NCBI GenBank assembly: GCA_007556525.1
Contig: SWJS01000001.1
Coordinates: forward strand, 620,184-684,183
Length of the DNA: 64,000 bases
Origin: Lysobacteraceae bacterium CU05-9
GTDB taxonomy: Bacteria; Pseudomonadota; Gammaproteobacteria; Xanthomonadales; Xanthomonadaceae
Reading direction: 5' to 3'
Shown here: positions 45,385-53,593 of the stretch, piece by piece
Position numbering within the stretch: the first letter of the stretch is position 1
How the letters are laid out: every line of letters begins with the position of its first letter
The notes under the pieces: generated by a model
Told to the model about the DNA's origin: nothing
Databases searched by the model: none
Seen by the model: the letters and a program-made list of their open reading frames with translations, nothing else
Program-made: the position numbers and the translations under genes

Positions 45385-46189
45385 CGCGGATTTTCAAGAG
45401 CAATGCAATCACTTTCGCGCATGCTGCGAAAGCAAACGCGCCGGTGACGTGCGTGACCGAACCGAGTCCACCGCCGCAATCAATATTCAACGCGGCATCA
45501 CCGCTGACATTTGGACGGATGCCGCAGACCGTACCGTCGGCTTGTGGGTATTGCACGTTTTGTAAGGAATAAACGGCGTAAACACCGAAGTAGCGATCCT
45601 TACTTTTCGGGAAGTTGAATTCCTCACGCAGCTTACGGCGAATCAACGCAAGCATCGCATCGTGTTCGGTCTTCGAAAGATCGCGCGTACGAATCAATGT
45701 CGGATCCGTTCGTCCACCGGCAGCACCAACAATCACTAAAGGCAATTTGCGCCGACGGCACCATGCAGTCATCTCAACTTTCACGCGGAAACTATCGCAC
45801 GCATCGAGCACGACGTCGTAATTGTTATCGAGCAATTCCGCCATGTTCGACGGTGTCAAAAAAGACTCCACCACCGACACATCAATCGCCGGATTGATGG
45901 CACGCAAACGATCTGCCATGAGATGTGCTTTGCTGCGACCGTAGTTTGGCTCGTGCGCTGGCAACTGTCGATTCGTGTTCGAAACACAGACGTCGTCTGC
46001 ATCGATCAAAGTGATGTGACCAATGCCGGTACGCGCCAATGCTTCCGCGGCCCAAGATCCCACGCCACCGATCCCAATGATGACGACACGTGATTGCGCA
46101 AAAAATGCAAGCGCACCCTTCCCGTACAGCCGGTCAACGCCGGCGAAGCGATCGGTCCAGGTGGAATCGAGAGTTTTTGACATGAACAT
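45359..46189 (-). CDS. tcdA: tRNA threonylcarbamoyladenosine dehydratase TcdA (CsdL)
   Basis: An E1-like adenylating enzyme of 276 residues. The ATP-binding fold begins RVVIIGIGGVGSWAAEALAR and LIDADDVCVSNTNRQ, the family signature. TcdA cyclises N6-threonylcarbamoyladenosine at position 37 of ANN-decoding tRNAs. A second in-frame ATG two codons in (46183) is an equally possible start. A C-terminal hydrophobic segment near 245-270 is typical of membrane-associated TcdA. Confidence 0.93.
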   Translation of the reverse strand: MFMSKTLDSTWTDRFAGVDRLYGKGALAFFAQSRVVIIGIGGVGSWAAEALARTGIGHITLIDADDVCVSNTNRQLPAHEPNYGRSKAHLMADRLRAINPAIDVSVVESFLTPSNMAELLDNNYDVVLDACDSFRVKVEMTAWCRRRKLPLVIVGAAGGRTDPTLIRTRDLSKTEHDAMLALIRRKLREEFNFPKSKDRYFGVYAVYSLQNVQYPQADGTVCGIRPNVSGDAALNIDCGGGLGSVTHVTGAFAFAACAKVIALLLKIRAKREAQTA

Positions 46190-46257
46190 ATTCTAGCGGT
46201 TGCCGATTACGGTGATCGTGCTAAATTAATTTGAGTCTCCCAACGGATTTGGCCACG

Positions 46258-46704
46258 ATGAATCAACCGGTTTCAGAAACCAAGAGCGGTAACGCGTTTG
46301 CGAAGTATTTTTTCATGCTGATCCTCGGCGCAGTGATCGGTGCGTTCGGTGCCGTCTATGCGTTGAATGCATTGCACAGCAATCCCGAAGGCAAGTTCCG
46401 CGATGGGATGATGAACACGTTCGGCTGGAACATGGGTCAGCTGAAGAAGAACGTCGCCGAAGCCAAGTGCACGCCGACCGACACCATTCCACGCATTCAG
46501 GCGATCAATGTCATGGCGCGTGATCTCGAAGCGGCATTTCCGAAGTTGGCGGATGAGCCGGAGTTCGTGAAGCAGGCAACGAATCTACGCACGGCCTCGA
46601 ACAATGCATTGATGGCACCGCCGCAAACTTGCGATGGCGTCGGTGAAGCGATGCGTAACATGGGCATGGCCTGCGAGAGTTGCCACAAGTCGTTCAAGGA
46701 CTGA
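46258..46704 (+). CDS. Membrane-anchored cytochrome c'-like protein
   Basis: A 148-residue protein with one N-terminal membrane helix (about 19-37). A helical domain follows and ends in a single C-terminal heme motif CESCHKSFKD. This order matches the c' (four-helix bundle) class of c-type cytochromes. Its heme attachment would depend on the Ccm system encoded earlier in this window. The ATG at 46258 is preferred over an in-frame TTG nine codons upstream. Electron partner unknown; NO binding is known for some family members. Confidence 0.78.
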   Translation: MNQPVSETKSGNAFAKYFFMLILGAVIGAFGAVYALNALHSNPEGKFRDGMMNTFGWNMGQLKKNVAEAKCTPTDTIPRIQAINVMARDLEAAFPKLADEPEFVKQATNLRTASNNALMAPPQTCDGVGEAMRNMGMACESCHKSFKD

Positions 46705-46720
46705 ACGATCACCCAAACAA

Positions 46721-46742
46721 AAACCCGGCGATTGCCGGGTTT
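46721..46742. terminator. Bidirectional rho-independent terminator
   Basis: A 9-bp stem (AAACCCGGC with GCCGGGTTT) with a GATT loop lies between the convergent cytochrome and cold-shock genes. It offers T-rich tails in both directions. Confidence 0.85.
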
Positions 46743-46783
46743 CTGTTGCGTCCTTGCCGTACTAAACGTACGAGGGTACTAAC

Positions 46784-46993
46784 TTAGACGGGTTGAACGG
46801 CGTCAGCCTGCAAACCCTTTTGGCCCTGGACGACCGTGAAAGTCACTTGTTGACCTTCCTTGAGGCTCTTGAAGCCATTGGATTCGATCGCGCGGAAGTG
46901 AACGAAGACATCTTCGCCATTTTCACGGCTGATAAAACCAAAGCCCTTGGCATCATTGAACCACTTGACGGTACCGGTTTCGCGGTTTGACAT
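46784..46993 (-). CDS. Cold-shock domain protein
   Basis: A 69-residue single cold-shock domain protein. RNP1 is KGFGFI and RNP2 is VFVHF, preceded by [10 protein letters not shown]. Such proteins bind single-stranded RNA as chaperones. The long AT-rich region upstream (to about 47220) would give a long 5' leader, as is usual for cspA-type genes. GGAG lies about 10 nt before the ATG. Confidence 0.95.
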   Translation of the reverse strand: MSNRETGTVKWFNDAKGFGFISRENGEDVFVHFRAIESNGFKSLKEGQQVTFTVVQGQKGLQADAVQPV

Positions 46994-47299
46994 AACTTAC
47001 TTGCTCCATGGAACTAATTAAAAAAGCGCACGTTGAATCCGCGAGAATTCAATTTACGGCTGCGTTGCATGGAGGAAGCGAGATCTAATATCAGGGTTCG
47101 GAAACCCGATGTTCAGGCCACGGTTCACAGTGACCCAAGCAATTACAGCAATTGAACATTAACGTTTCCAAAATTCATTTGCAATCGTTTGCAAAACTTT
47201 AGTTAATATTGATGCAGAAATATTTTTTCGATTTGGGTGTTTCGTCACATTTTGATGGAACACGGACGCGTTTTCACGGCTTGCCAACCTGGAATCCCA
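46994..47299. other. 306-bp AT-rich intergenic region (csp leader and divergent promoters)
   Basis: No ORF of note. On the minus strand, TTGCAA with TAATGT 17 bp further is a possible promoter for the cold-shock gene, giving a leader of about 150 nt. Two copies of TTGCAA lie side by side at about 47180-47197. On the plus strand the region also has to drive the DUF456 gene. No clear terminator or riboswitch is seen. Confidence 0.45.
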
Positions 47300-47806
47300 A
47301 TGGATAACACCACCCTGTATTACCTGATCGCCGCAGTCCTCGTCGTTGTCGGCATCCTCGGCACGATCTTGCCCGCGATTCCTGGCTTGCCGCTGATGTA
47401 TGTCGGCATGATCATCGCCGCCTGGGCCGGTGATTTCCAGAAAGTCAGCATCGGGACCCTCGTCTTCCTCGGTATCCTGACGGTCCTGTCGTTCGGGGTC
47501 GATTTCATGGCCGCTCGTATGGGCGCGAAACGCGTCGGCGCTTCCAGGCTTGCACTAATCGGTGCGGTGATTGGGACGTTCGCGGGGATATTTTTTGGAC
47601 CTTTAGGCTTATTTATAGGTCCTTTCGCGGGTGCAGCCATCGGTGAGCTCATCAATCAGCGCGACATCAAGAAGGCAACGCAGGTCGGCATCGGCACGAC
47701 GTTCGGTATTATCATCGGCATCGTGTTCAAACTCGGTCTCGCGTTTGCGATGTTGGGTCTTTTCGCGTTCGCCTGGTTCACCGGCAATCCTGTTTTGGCG
47801 TCGTAG
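47300..47806 (+). CDS. DUF456 family membrane protein
   Basis: A 168-residue membrane protein with two glycine-rich hydrophobic blocks. Key motifs are TILPAIPGLPLMYVG near residues 22-36 and FGPLGLFIGPFAGAAIGEL near 97-115, as in DUF456. The function of the family is unknown. The ATG at 47300 has GGA 6 nt upstream; an in-frame ATG 63 bases earlier lies in sequence without membrane-protein character. Confidence 0.82.
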   Translation: MDNTTLYYLIAAVLVVVGILGTILPAIPGLPLMYVGMIIAAWAGDFQKVSIGTLVFLGILTVLSFGVDFMAARMGAKRVGASRLALIGAVIGTFAGIFFGPLGLFIGPFAGAAIGELINQRDIKKATQVGIGTTFGIIIGIVFKLGLAFAMLGLFAFAWFTGNPVLAS

Positions 47807-47898
47807 TTCGTCGGCTAACGGCGCGGGCTTTACCTACTTCAATTTCAGATTCCGCTGATTTTTCGGCGGGCTCGACCGTGCCACGCTGTCTTCATTGA

Positions 47899-47932
47899 CA
47901 AAATGACAGCACTTTCTCAAAATGACAGCACT
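47899..47932. repeat. 15-bp direct repeat upstream of the toxin-antitoxin genes
   Basis: CAAAATGACAGCACT occurs at 47899-47913 and again at 47918-47932, a 19-bp period. It lies just upstream of the antitoxin gene and is a good candidate for the autoregulatory operator of the FitA-type repressor. Confidence 0.55.
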
Positions 47933-47966
47933 ACCCCAACTTCTCGCAGGTGACGCCGTGCCTGTC

Positions 47967-48206
47967 ATGACGATCCGCAACATTCCGGAAAATGTCCACA
48001 ACGCTCTGAAAGTCCGTGCCAAGCGCAACGGCAGGAGCGCCGAAGCCGAAGTGCGCGCGATTCTTGAGGAAGTCATGTTTCCGCCCGACCGCATCAAGCT
48101 CGGCACGCTTCTCCGCCAAATCGGTGAAGAATTCCAACTGACCGAAGAAGAGATCGCCGGCTTTGAAGACAAGCAAATGCCCCGCGAGCCATTGGACTTC
48201 AGCTGA
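47967..48206 (+). CDS. FitA-type ribbon-helix-helix antitoxin
   Basis: A 79-residue protein. The N-terminal ribbon-helix-helix reads MTIRNIPENVHNALKVRAKR followed by NGRSAEAEVRAILEEV, the FitA consensus. The C-terminal tail (about 45-79) would wrap the PIN toxin. The start is uncertain: ATG 47967 gives the family-typical N-terminus, GTG 47958 has a better ribosome-binding site (AGGTGA), and ATG 47922 would begin inside the direct repeat. It overlaps the toxin gene by one base. Confidence 0.85.
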   Translation: MTIRNIPENVHNALKVRAKRNGRSAEAEVRAILEEVMFPPDRIKLGTLLRQIGEEFQLTEEEIAGFEDKQMPREPLDFS

Positions 48207-48622
48207 TGATTTTGGACACCAATGTTGTATCGCTCGCGATGCGTGTGGGTGATGAGTCGGCTGCCTTGCGTTGGTTAAACGCGCAGGAGCAAGAAACACT
48301 GTTCATTACATCAATAACGATTGCAGAAATCGAAAAAGGAATTGCAATACTTCCTGAAGGTCAAAGGAAATCCGCATTATTGGAACGATTCCGAACGGCT
48401 GTCGTACCAGTATTCCAAGGACGGATCATTTCGTTCGATGCGAATGCAGCATCGGAGTACGCTCATCGCTACGCTAACGCACGCTCCAGAGGCATTGCGG
48501 TTGATTTCAACGACGGCTACATCAGCGGCATCGCGGCTGCGAATAAGATGACCGTCGCCACACGCGACACGATCCCCTTCGAAGCGATGGGGATCAAGAC
48601 GATCAATCCGTGGGAAAGCTAA
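48206..48622 (+). CDS. FitB/VapC-type PIN-domain toxin
   Basis: A 138-residue PIN-domain ribonuclease. The four acidic active-site residues are present: Asp4 (MILDTNVVS), Glu41 (TIAEIEKG), Asp103 (DFNDGYISG) and Asp121 (ATRDTIPF), so it looks active. Closest in pattern to FitB and plasmid-stability StbB proteins. The start codon overlaps the antitoxin stop (TGATG). The pair is flanked by core genes and shows no transposase or integrase remains. Confidence 0.9.
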   Translation: MILDTNVVSLAMRVGDESAALRWLNAQEQETLFITSITIAEIEKGIAILPEGQRKSALLERFRTAVVPVFQGRIISFDANAASEYAHRYANARSRGIAVDFNDGYISGIAAANKMTVATRDTIPFEAMGIKTINPWES

Positions 48623-48623
48623 C

Positions 48624-50186
48624 TTAGCTTTCTACGACGACTGGAATCTTGCCGATACGCGATTGCCACTCACGTGGACCCGTTTGGTGCACCGAGACGC
48701 CCTGAGAATCGACGGCAACCGTCACTGGCATATCTTTCACTTCGAACTCGTAGATCGCTTCCATGCCGAGATCTTCGAAGCCAACGACGCGGGCGGCCTT
48801 GATCGCCTTCGAGACGAGATACGCAGCACCGCCGACCGCCATGAGATACGCGGACTTGTGCTTCTTGATGGCTTCGATCGCAATCGGACCACGCTCAGCC
48901 TTGCCGATCATGCCAAGCAAACCGGTTTCATCAAGAATCTGCGGCGTGAACTTGTCCATGCGCGTAGCTGTCGTTGGACCCGCAGGACCTACTACTTCTT
49001 CGCGGACTGGATCGACCGGTCCGACGTAATAGATGAAGCGACCCGTCAAGTCGACCGGCAATTTCTCGCCCTTGTTCAACATGTCGATCATGCGCTTGTG
49101 CGCGGCATCGCGACCCGTCAACAACTTACCGTTGAGCAACAAAACATCACCTGGCTTCCACGAAGCCACTTCTTCCTTCGTGATCGAATCGAGATCAACG
49201 CGACGACCCTTCGAAGTGTCATACGTCAACTTCGGCCAATGTTCCAGCGATGGCGGATCCAAAGCAACTGGGCCCGAACCGTCCAACGTGAAATGCGCGT
49301 GACGTGTTGCGGCGCAGTTTGGAATCATCGCAACCGGCAAGTTTGCTGCGTGCGTCGGGAAATCCTTGACCTTAATATCGAGAACCGTGGTCAAGCCGCC
49401 AAGACCCTGTGCGCCAATGCCGAGAGAGTTGACCTTGTCGTACAACTCCAATCGCAGTTCTTCGGCACGCGAAGAAGCACCCCGTTCCTTCAAGTCATTG
49501 ATGTCGATCGGCTCCATCAACGATTCCTTGGCAAGCAACATCGCCTTCTCGGCTGTCCCGCCGATGCCGATGCCGAGCATGCCAGGCGGACACCAACCTG
49601 CACCCATCGTTGGAACCGTCTTCATGACCCAGTCGACAATCGAGTCGGATGGATTGAGCATCGCGAACTTTGACTTCGCTTCCGAACCACCACCCTTCGC
49701 GGCGACGATGACGTCGACGGTGTTGCCGGGAACGATTTTCACATTCACTACCGACGGCGTGTTGTCCTTCGTGTTCGTACGCTTGCCGGCGGGATCCGCT
49801 AACACGGATGCACGCAACTTATTGTCAGGATCGGCGTAGGCGCGGCGCACACCTTCATTGCACATGTCTTCGAGCGACATCGTGGCGTCATCCCAGCGAA
49901 CGTTCATGCCGACTTCCAGGAAGACGGTGACGATGCCGGTGTCCTGACACAACGGACGGTGACCTTCGGCGGCCATGCGGGAGTTAATCAAAATCTGCGC
50001 CATCGCATCCTTCGCCGCCGGAGACTCTTCCTTCTCGTACGCCGCAGCGAGGTTGGTGATGTAATCGACCGGATGGTAGTACGAGATGTACTGCAACGCA
50101 TCCTCGACGGACTGGATCAAGTCCGCTTGCTTGATGGAAACTGGCGAAAAATCCTGTGGATTGCCCGAACGGTCGTTTGCAGTCAT
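48624..50186 (-). CDS. Fumarate hydratase class I
   Basis: A 520-residue Fe-S fumarase. The N-terminal part carries LCQDTGIVTVFLEVGMN and GMLGIGIGGTAEKAMLLAK, and the C-terminal part carries YYVGPVDPVREEVVGPAGPT and RMDKFTPQIL, typical of class I. It hydrates fumarate to malate in the TCA cycle. The frame is open 40 codons further upstream, but MTANDRSGNPQDF at 50186 is the likely start. Together with sdh and ygfZ it adds another Fe-S TCA enzyme to the window. The stop lies 2 bp from the convergent toxin gene. Confidence 0.93.
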   Translation of the reverse strand: MTANDRSGNPQDFSPVSIKQADLIQSVEDALQYISYYHPVDYITNLAAAYEKEESPAAKDAMAQILINSRMAAEGHRPLCQDTGIVTVFLEVGMNVRWDDATMSLEDMCNEGVRRAYADPDNKLRASVLADPAGKRTNTKDNTPSVVNVKIVPGNTVDVIVAAKGGGSEAKSKFAMLNPSDSIVDWVMKTVPTMGAGWCPPGMLGIGIGGTAEKAMLLAKESLMEPIDINDLKERGASSRAEELRLELYDKVNSLGIGAQGLGGLTTVLDIKVKDFPTHAANLPVAMIPNCAATRHAHFTLDGSGPVALDPPSLEHWPKLTYDTSKGRRVDLDSITKEEVASWKPGDVLLLNGKLLTGRDAAHKRMIDMLNKGEKLPVDLTGRFIYYVGPVDPVREEVVGPAGPTTATRMDKFTPQILDETGLLGMIGKAERGPIAIEAIKKHKSAYLMAVGGAAYLVSKAIKAARVVGFEDLGMEAIYEFEVKDMPVTVAVDSQGVSVHQTGPREWQSRIGKIPVVVES

Positions 50187-50312
50187 TTCTGTGCGATCTT
50201 CCCAAAAATAGCCCTCTATTTTACACCTTCCCGCAAAAGCAGGCTTCGGTCGCAACGTGGGAGTTGATACAATTGGAGGTTGATTTTTTGACTCATAGGT
50301 TTGCAAGCTTCA

Positions 50313-51107
50313 ATGTCCGCAGCGTTCGGCACCGCCACCGTTACCTCCATCCACCACTGGACCGATGATTACTTCAGCTTCACGACGACGCGTGATCCGG
50401 GGTTGCGGTTTGAGAATGGACAGTTCGTGATGATTGGTTTGCAGACCGAAGGCAAGCCTCTGATGCGCGCCTATTCCATCGCGAGTGCGAATTGGGAAGA
50501 GGAACTGGAGTTTTTCTCGATCAAAGTCCAAAACGGACCGCTGACTTCGCGACTGCAGAATATTCAAATTGGCGATGAGATTTTGATTGGGCGCAAGCCG
50601 ACCGGCACTTTGTTGCTGCACGATTTGCTGCCCGGCCGCAATTTGTATTTGCTCGGCACCGGCACCGGCTTTGCGCCTTGGCTGTCGTTGATCAAGGACC
50701 CGGAAGCGTATGAGCGTTTCGAAAACATCATTGTTTGCCACGGCGTCCGCAACGAAACCGATCTTTGCTACCGCGACTACATCACGAAGGAATTGCCGAA
50801 TCACGAATTCCTCGGCGAGATGGTGCGCGAGAAGTTGAAGTACTACCCTGCCGTGACGCGCCATGATTTTGAGGTTAATGGCGTGAGCCACCGTGGTCGT
50901 TTGACGGCGTTGATGGGCAGCGGGCAGATGATGGAAACGCTCGGCGTCGCTCCATTGGACAGTGCTGTCGACCGCGCGATGGTCTGCGGCTCCCCTGCAA
51001 TGCTCGCCGATTTCCGTGAACTGCTCGACTCTCGCGGCTTCGTTGCGGCACCGCGGATTGGGACGCCGGGACAGTATGTTTTTGAAAGAGCTTTCGTCGA
51101 AAAGTAA
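50313..51107 (+). CDS. fpr: Ferredoxin--NADP reductase
   Basis: A 264-residue flavoprotein. RAYSIAS near 51-57 binds FAD, KPTGTLLLHDLLPG and YLLGTGTGFAPWLSL hold the NADP site, and the C-terminus YVFERAFVEK is typical of bacterial subclass Fpr. It exchanges electrons between NADPH and ferredoxin or flavodoxin. The ATG at 50313 is chosen; the frame also opens at a TTG four codons earlier. It is divergent from fumarase with a 126-bp intergenic region. Confidence 0.92.
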   Translation: MSAAFGTATVTSIHHWTDDYFSFTTTRDPGLRFENGQFVMIGLQTEGKPLMRAYSIASANWEEELEFFSIKVQNGPLTSRLQNIQIGDEILIGRKPTGTLLLHDLLPGRNLYLLGTGTGFAPWLSLIKDPEAYERFENIIVCHGVRNETDLCYRDYITKELPNHEFLGEMVREKLKYYPAVTRHDFEVNGVSHRGRLTALMGSGQMMETLGVAPLDSAVDRAMVCGSPAMLADFRELLDSRGFVAAPRIGTPGQYVFERAFVEK

Positions 51108-51204
51108 TTAGCTGTCTGATTGCGAAATCATGACCTCTGATACATAGCGATTTATTGATGGGTGCAGTACGCTAGAGGAATAACCTCTCCGTCAGGCTCC
51201 CCCC

Positions 51205-53391
51205 ATGAAAAAGACCCTCATCCTCGCGATCGCCGTCGTCCTCGGAACGACCCTGGCCTATACGGTCGCGAATGCCGCACCCAAGACTCCGAAGACCTCC
51301 AAGAACGCAAAGGCAGCGACTTTGAAGACGCAGAACATTTTCAATGCGGTCAGTCCGCTCGATTTGCATTACCCGCAATTTGACAAGATCAAGGACAGCG
51401 ATTTTGGGCCGGGCTTCGATCTGGGAATGGCAGAGCATTTGAAGGAAGTGGAAGCGATCGCGAATTCGAAAGCGGCACCGACCTTCGAGAACACGATCAT
51501 TGCAATGGAGAAAGCCGGCGGTACGTTGACGCGTACGGCGACGACGTTCTACAACCTGCAAAGCACTGACACGAATCCAACGCGCGACAAGATCGATGAG
51601 ACATACGCACCGAAGCTCGCGGCGCATAACGACAAGGTCATGTTGAATCCTAAGTTGTTCAAGCGTGTTGAAGCCTTGTACAACGGTCGCAATTCGGCGA
51701 ACTACAATCCTGAGCAACTGCGTTTGGTTGAGCGTTATTACGAAAATTTCGTTCGCGCCGGTGCCAAGTTGTCGGCAGCGGATCAAGCCAAAATCAAGCA
51801 AATCAACGGCGAACTTGCGAAGTTGGGTACGCAGTTTTCGCAGAACGTCCTTAAGGAAGTGAATGACTCTGCGGTGTTGGTCGATAGCGCCGCTGAATTG
51901 AAAGGCTTGAGCGAAGACGAAATCAAGGCAGCTTCCAAGGCAGCCGAAGAAAAGGGTCACAAGGGTAAGTATCTCGTCAAGCTGCTTAATACGACTGGCC
52001 AACCACCACTCACGAATCTTGAGAATCGTGCACTTCGCGAAAAAATCTTCAAGGCATCCGTTGCGCGCGGTTCGCGTGGCAATGCATTCGATAACACCGG
52101 CATCATCTCGAAAGTAACGAAGCTGCGTGCAGAACGTGCGGCGATGCTCGGCTATCCGAACTATGCTGCGTATGCCCTCGCCGATCAAACTGCGAAGACG
52201 CCGGAAGCCGTCAACGACATGCTGGGCAAGTTGGTCGGACCTGCGGTTGCAAACGCGAAGAAGGAAGGCGCAGAACTGCAAGCAATGATCGATGCTGAGC
52301 AAAAGGCGAAGGGTCAACCAACCTTCCAGCTCGAACCATGGGACTGGGCGTATTACACCGAGAAGGTCCGTCAAGCGAAGTACAACTTTGACGAAAACCA
52401 ACTCAAGCCATATCTCGAAATGCGCAATGTTCTTGAGAACGGCGTGTTTTTCGCGGCGAATAAGGAATTCGGTTTGACGTTCAAGGAACGCAAGGATCTG
52501 CCGAAGTATCGTGATGACATCTGGACTTACGATGTGTTCGACAAGGATGGCTCTAAGCTTGCGATCTTCATTTTTGACCCGTATGCGCGTGCGTCGAAGA
52601 ATGGTGGCGCTTGGATGACCTCATACGTCGATCAAAGCGCCTTGACCGGTTATAAGCCTGTCGTCGCGAATCATCAGAACATCACGAAGCCGGAAGGCAA
52701 TGCGCCTGCTTTGCTGACGTGGGATGAAGTGACGACGATGTTCCATGAGTTCGGTCACGCGCTGCATGGGATGTTCTCGAATGTGTCCTACCCGACGTTC
52801 TCGGGCACCAACGTTCCTCGCGACTTTGTAGAATTCCCATCGCAGGTGAACGAGATGTGGGCCGATTGGCCGGAAATTCTCGCCAACTACGCGAAGCATT
52901 ATCAAACCGGCGCACCGATGCCGAAGGAATTGCTGGACAAGGTTCTCGCAACCAGCAAGTTCAACCAAGGCTTCACCACGACCGAATATCTCGGCGCGGC
53001 TATGCTGGATCAGAGCTGGCACCAACGTGCCGCGAAGGATCTTCCTGATGCGAAGGGTGTCGTTGCGTTCGAAAACGCAGCGTTGAAGGCGAACCACACG
53101 GATTATGCTGCCGTACCACCACGTTACAAGACGCCTTATTTCAGCCACATTATGGGCGGCTACGCGGCAGGCTACTATGCGTACATCTGGTCCGAGATTC
53201 TCGATGCGGGCACTGTGAAGTGGTTCAAGGATAACGGCGGTTTGTCGGCGGCCAACGGACAACGCTTCCGTGATGAGTTGTTGTCACGTGGCGGTTCGGT
53301 TGACGCAACCCAACTCTACAAAAACTTCACCGGTCAGGATCCGGACATTCAGCCACTTTTGGAACGTCGTGGTTTGGATGCCAAGGAATAG
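51205..53391 (+). CDS. Exported M3 family metallopeptidase, soluble periplasmic type
   Basis: A 728-residue oligopeptidase of the OpdA/Dcp/thimet (M3) family. A signal peptide (about 1-26, ending ANA) precedes the mature enzyme. The zinc-binding motif FHEFGHALHG has His514, Glu515 and His518; FVEFPSQVNEMWAD provides the third ligand; and the substrate loop reads YFSHIMGGYAAGYYAYIWS. Family members cleave short peptides, many of them in the cytoplasm, so export is noteworthy. A tandem paralogue of the same length follows. Two leaders share TAGAGG[AG]ATAAC, a sign that upstream sequence was duplicated too. Confidence 0.92.
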   Translation: MKKTLILAIAVVLGTTLAYTVANAAPKTPKTSKNAKAATLKTQNIFNAVSPLDLHYPQFDKIKDSDFGPGFDLGMAEHLKEVEAIANSKAAPTFENTIIAMEKAGGTLTRTATTFYNLQSTDTNPTRDKIDETYAPKLAAHNDKVMLNPKLFKRVEALYNGRNSANYNPEQLRLVERYYENFVRAGAKLSAADQAKIKQINGELAKLGTQFSQNVLKEVNDSAVLVDSAAELKGLSEDEIKAASKAAEEKGHKGKYLVKLLNTTGQPPLTNLENRALREKIFKASVARGSRGNAFDNTGIISKVTKLRAERAAMLGYPNYAAYALADQTAKTPEAVNDMLGKLVGPAVANAKKEGAELQAMIDAEQKAKGQPTFQLEPWDWAYYTEKVRQAKYNFDENQLKPYLEMRNVLENGVFFAANKEFGLTFKERKDLPKYRDDIWTYDVFDKDGSKLAIFIFDPYARASKNGGAWMTSYVDQSALTGYKPVVANHQNITKPEGNAPALLTWDEVTTMFHEFGHALHGMFSNVSYPTFSGTNVPRDFVEFPSQVNEMWADWPEILANYAKHYQTGAPMPKELLDKVLATSKFNQGFTTTEYLGAAMLDQSWHQRAAKDLPDAKGVVAFENAALKANHTDYAAVPPRYKTPYFSHIMGGYAAGYYAYIWSEILDAGTVKWFKDNGGLSAANGQRFRDELLSRGGSVDATQLYKNFTGQDPDIQPLLERRGLDAKE

Positions 53392-53516
53392 TTAGAGGTA
53401 GAGGTAGACTATCTAGAAGGGCCCGCGCTTTTGCGCGGGCTTTTTCGTGCGGTTCGAGAATGTGGCGCAGTTGGTGATGCGGGCTCTTACTCAATTGTAT
53501 ACCTCTACCTCTAACT
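53390..53516. repeat. 17-bp inverted repeats framing a terminator
   Basis: AGTTAGAGGTAGAGGTA at 53390-53406 and its perfect reverse complement at 53500-53516 flank the terminator after the first M3 gene. The left copy overlaps the last two bases of the stop codon. The arms contain a tandem GTAGAG-like hexamer. Similar, imperfect arms flank the terminator after the second M3 gene. Confidence 0.8.
53421..53445 (+). terminator. Rho-independent terminator
   Basis: A perfect 8-bp GC-rich stem (GCCCGCGC/GCGCGGGC) with a TTTT loop is followed by TTTTT, just after the first M3 peptidase gene. Confidence 0.93.
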
Positions 53517-53593
53517 GACCCTCAGTTATTCGACCAATCGCCCCCCATCGGTTAAATTAGAGGGATAACTTTCAAATGCAGGATTCCCTAAGA

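Noticed and set aside
51174..51188. Small hairpin (AGAGG/CCTCT) before the first M3 gene
   Set aside because: Five-bp stem only, no T-run, and in the second copy the right arm is not conserved. Insufficient to call a regulatory structure.
53390..53516. CRISPR-like or insertion-sequence end repeats near the M3 genes
   Set aside because: Only two arms around a terminator, no regularly spaced units, no transposase and no target-site duplication.
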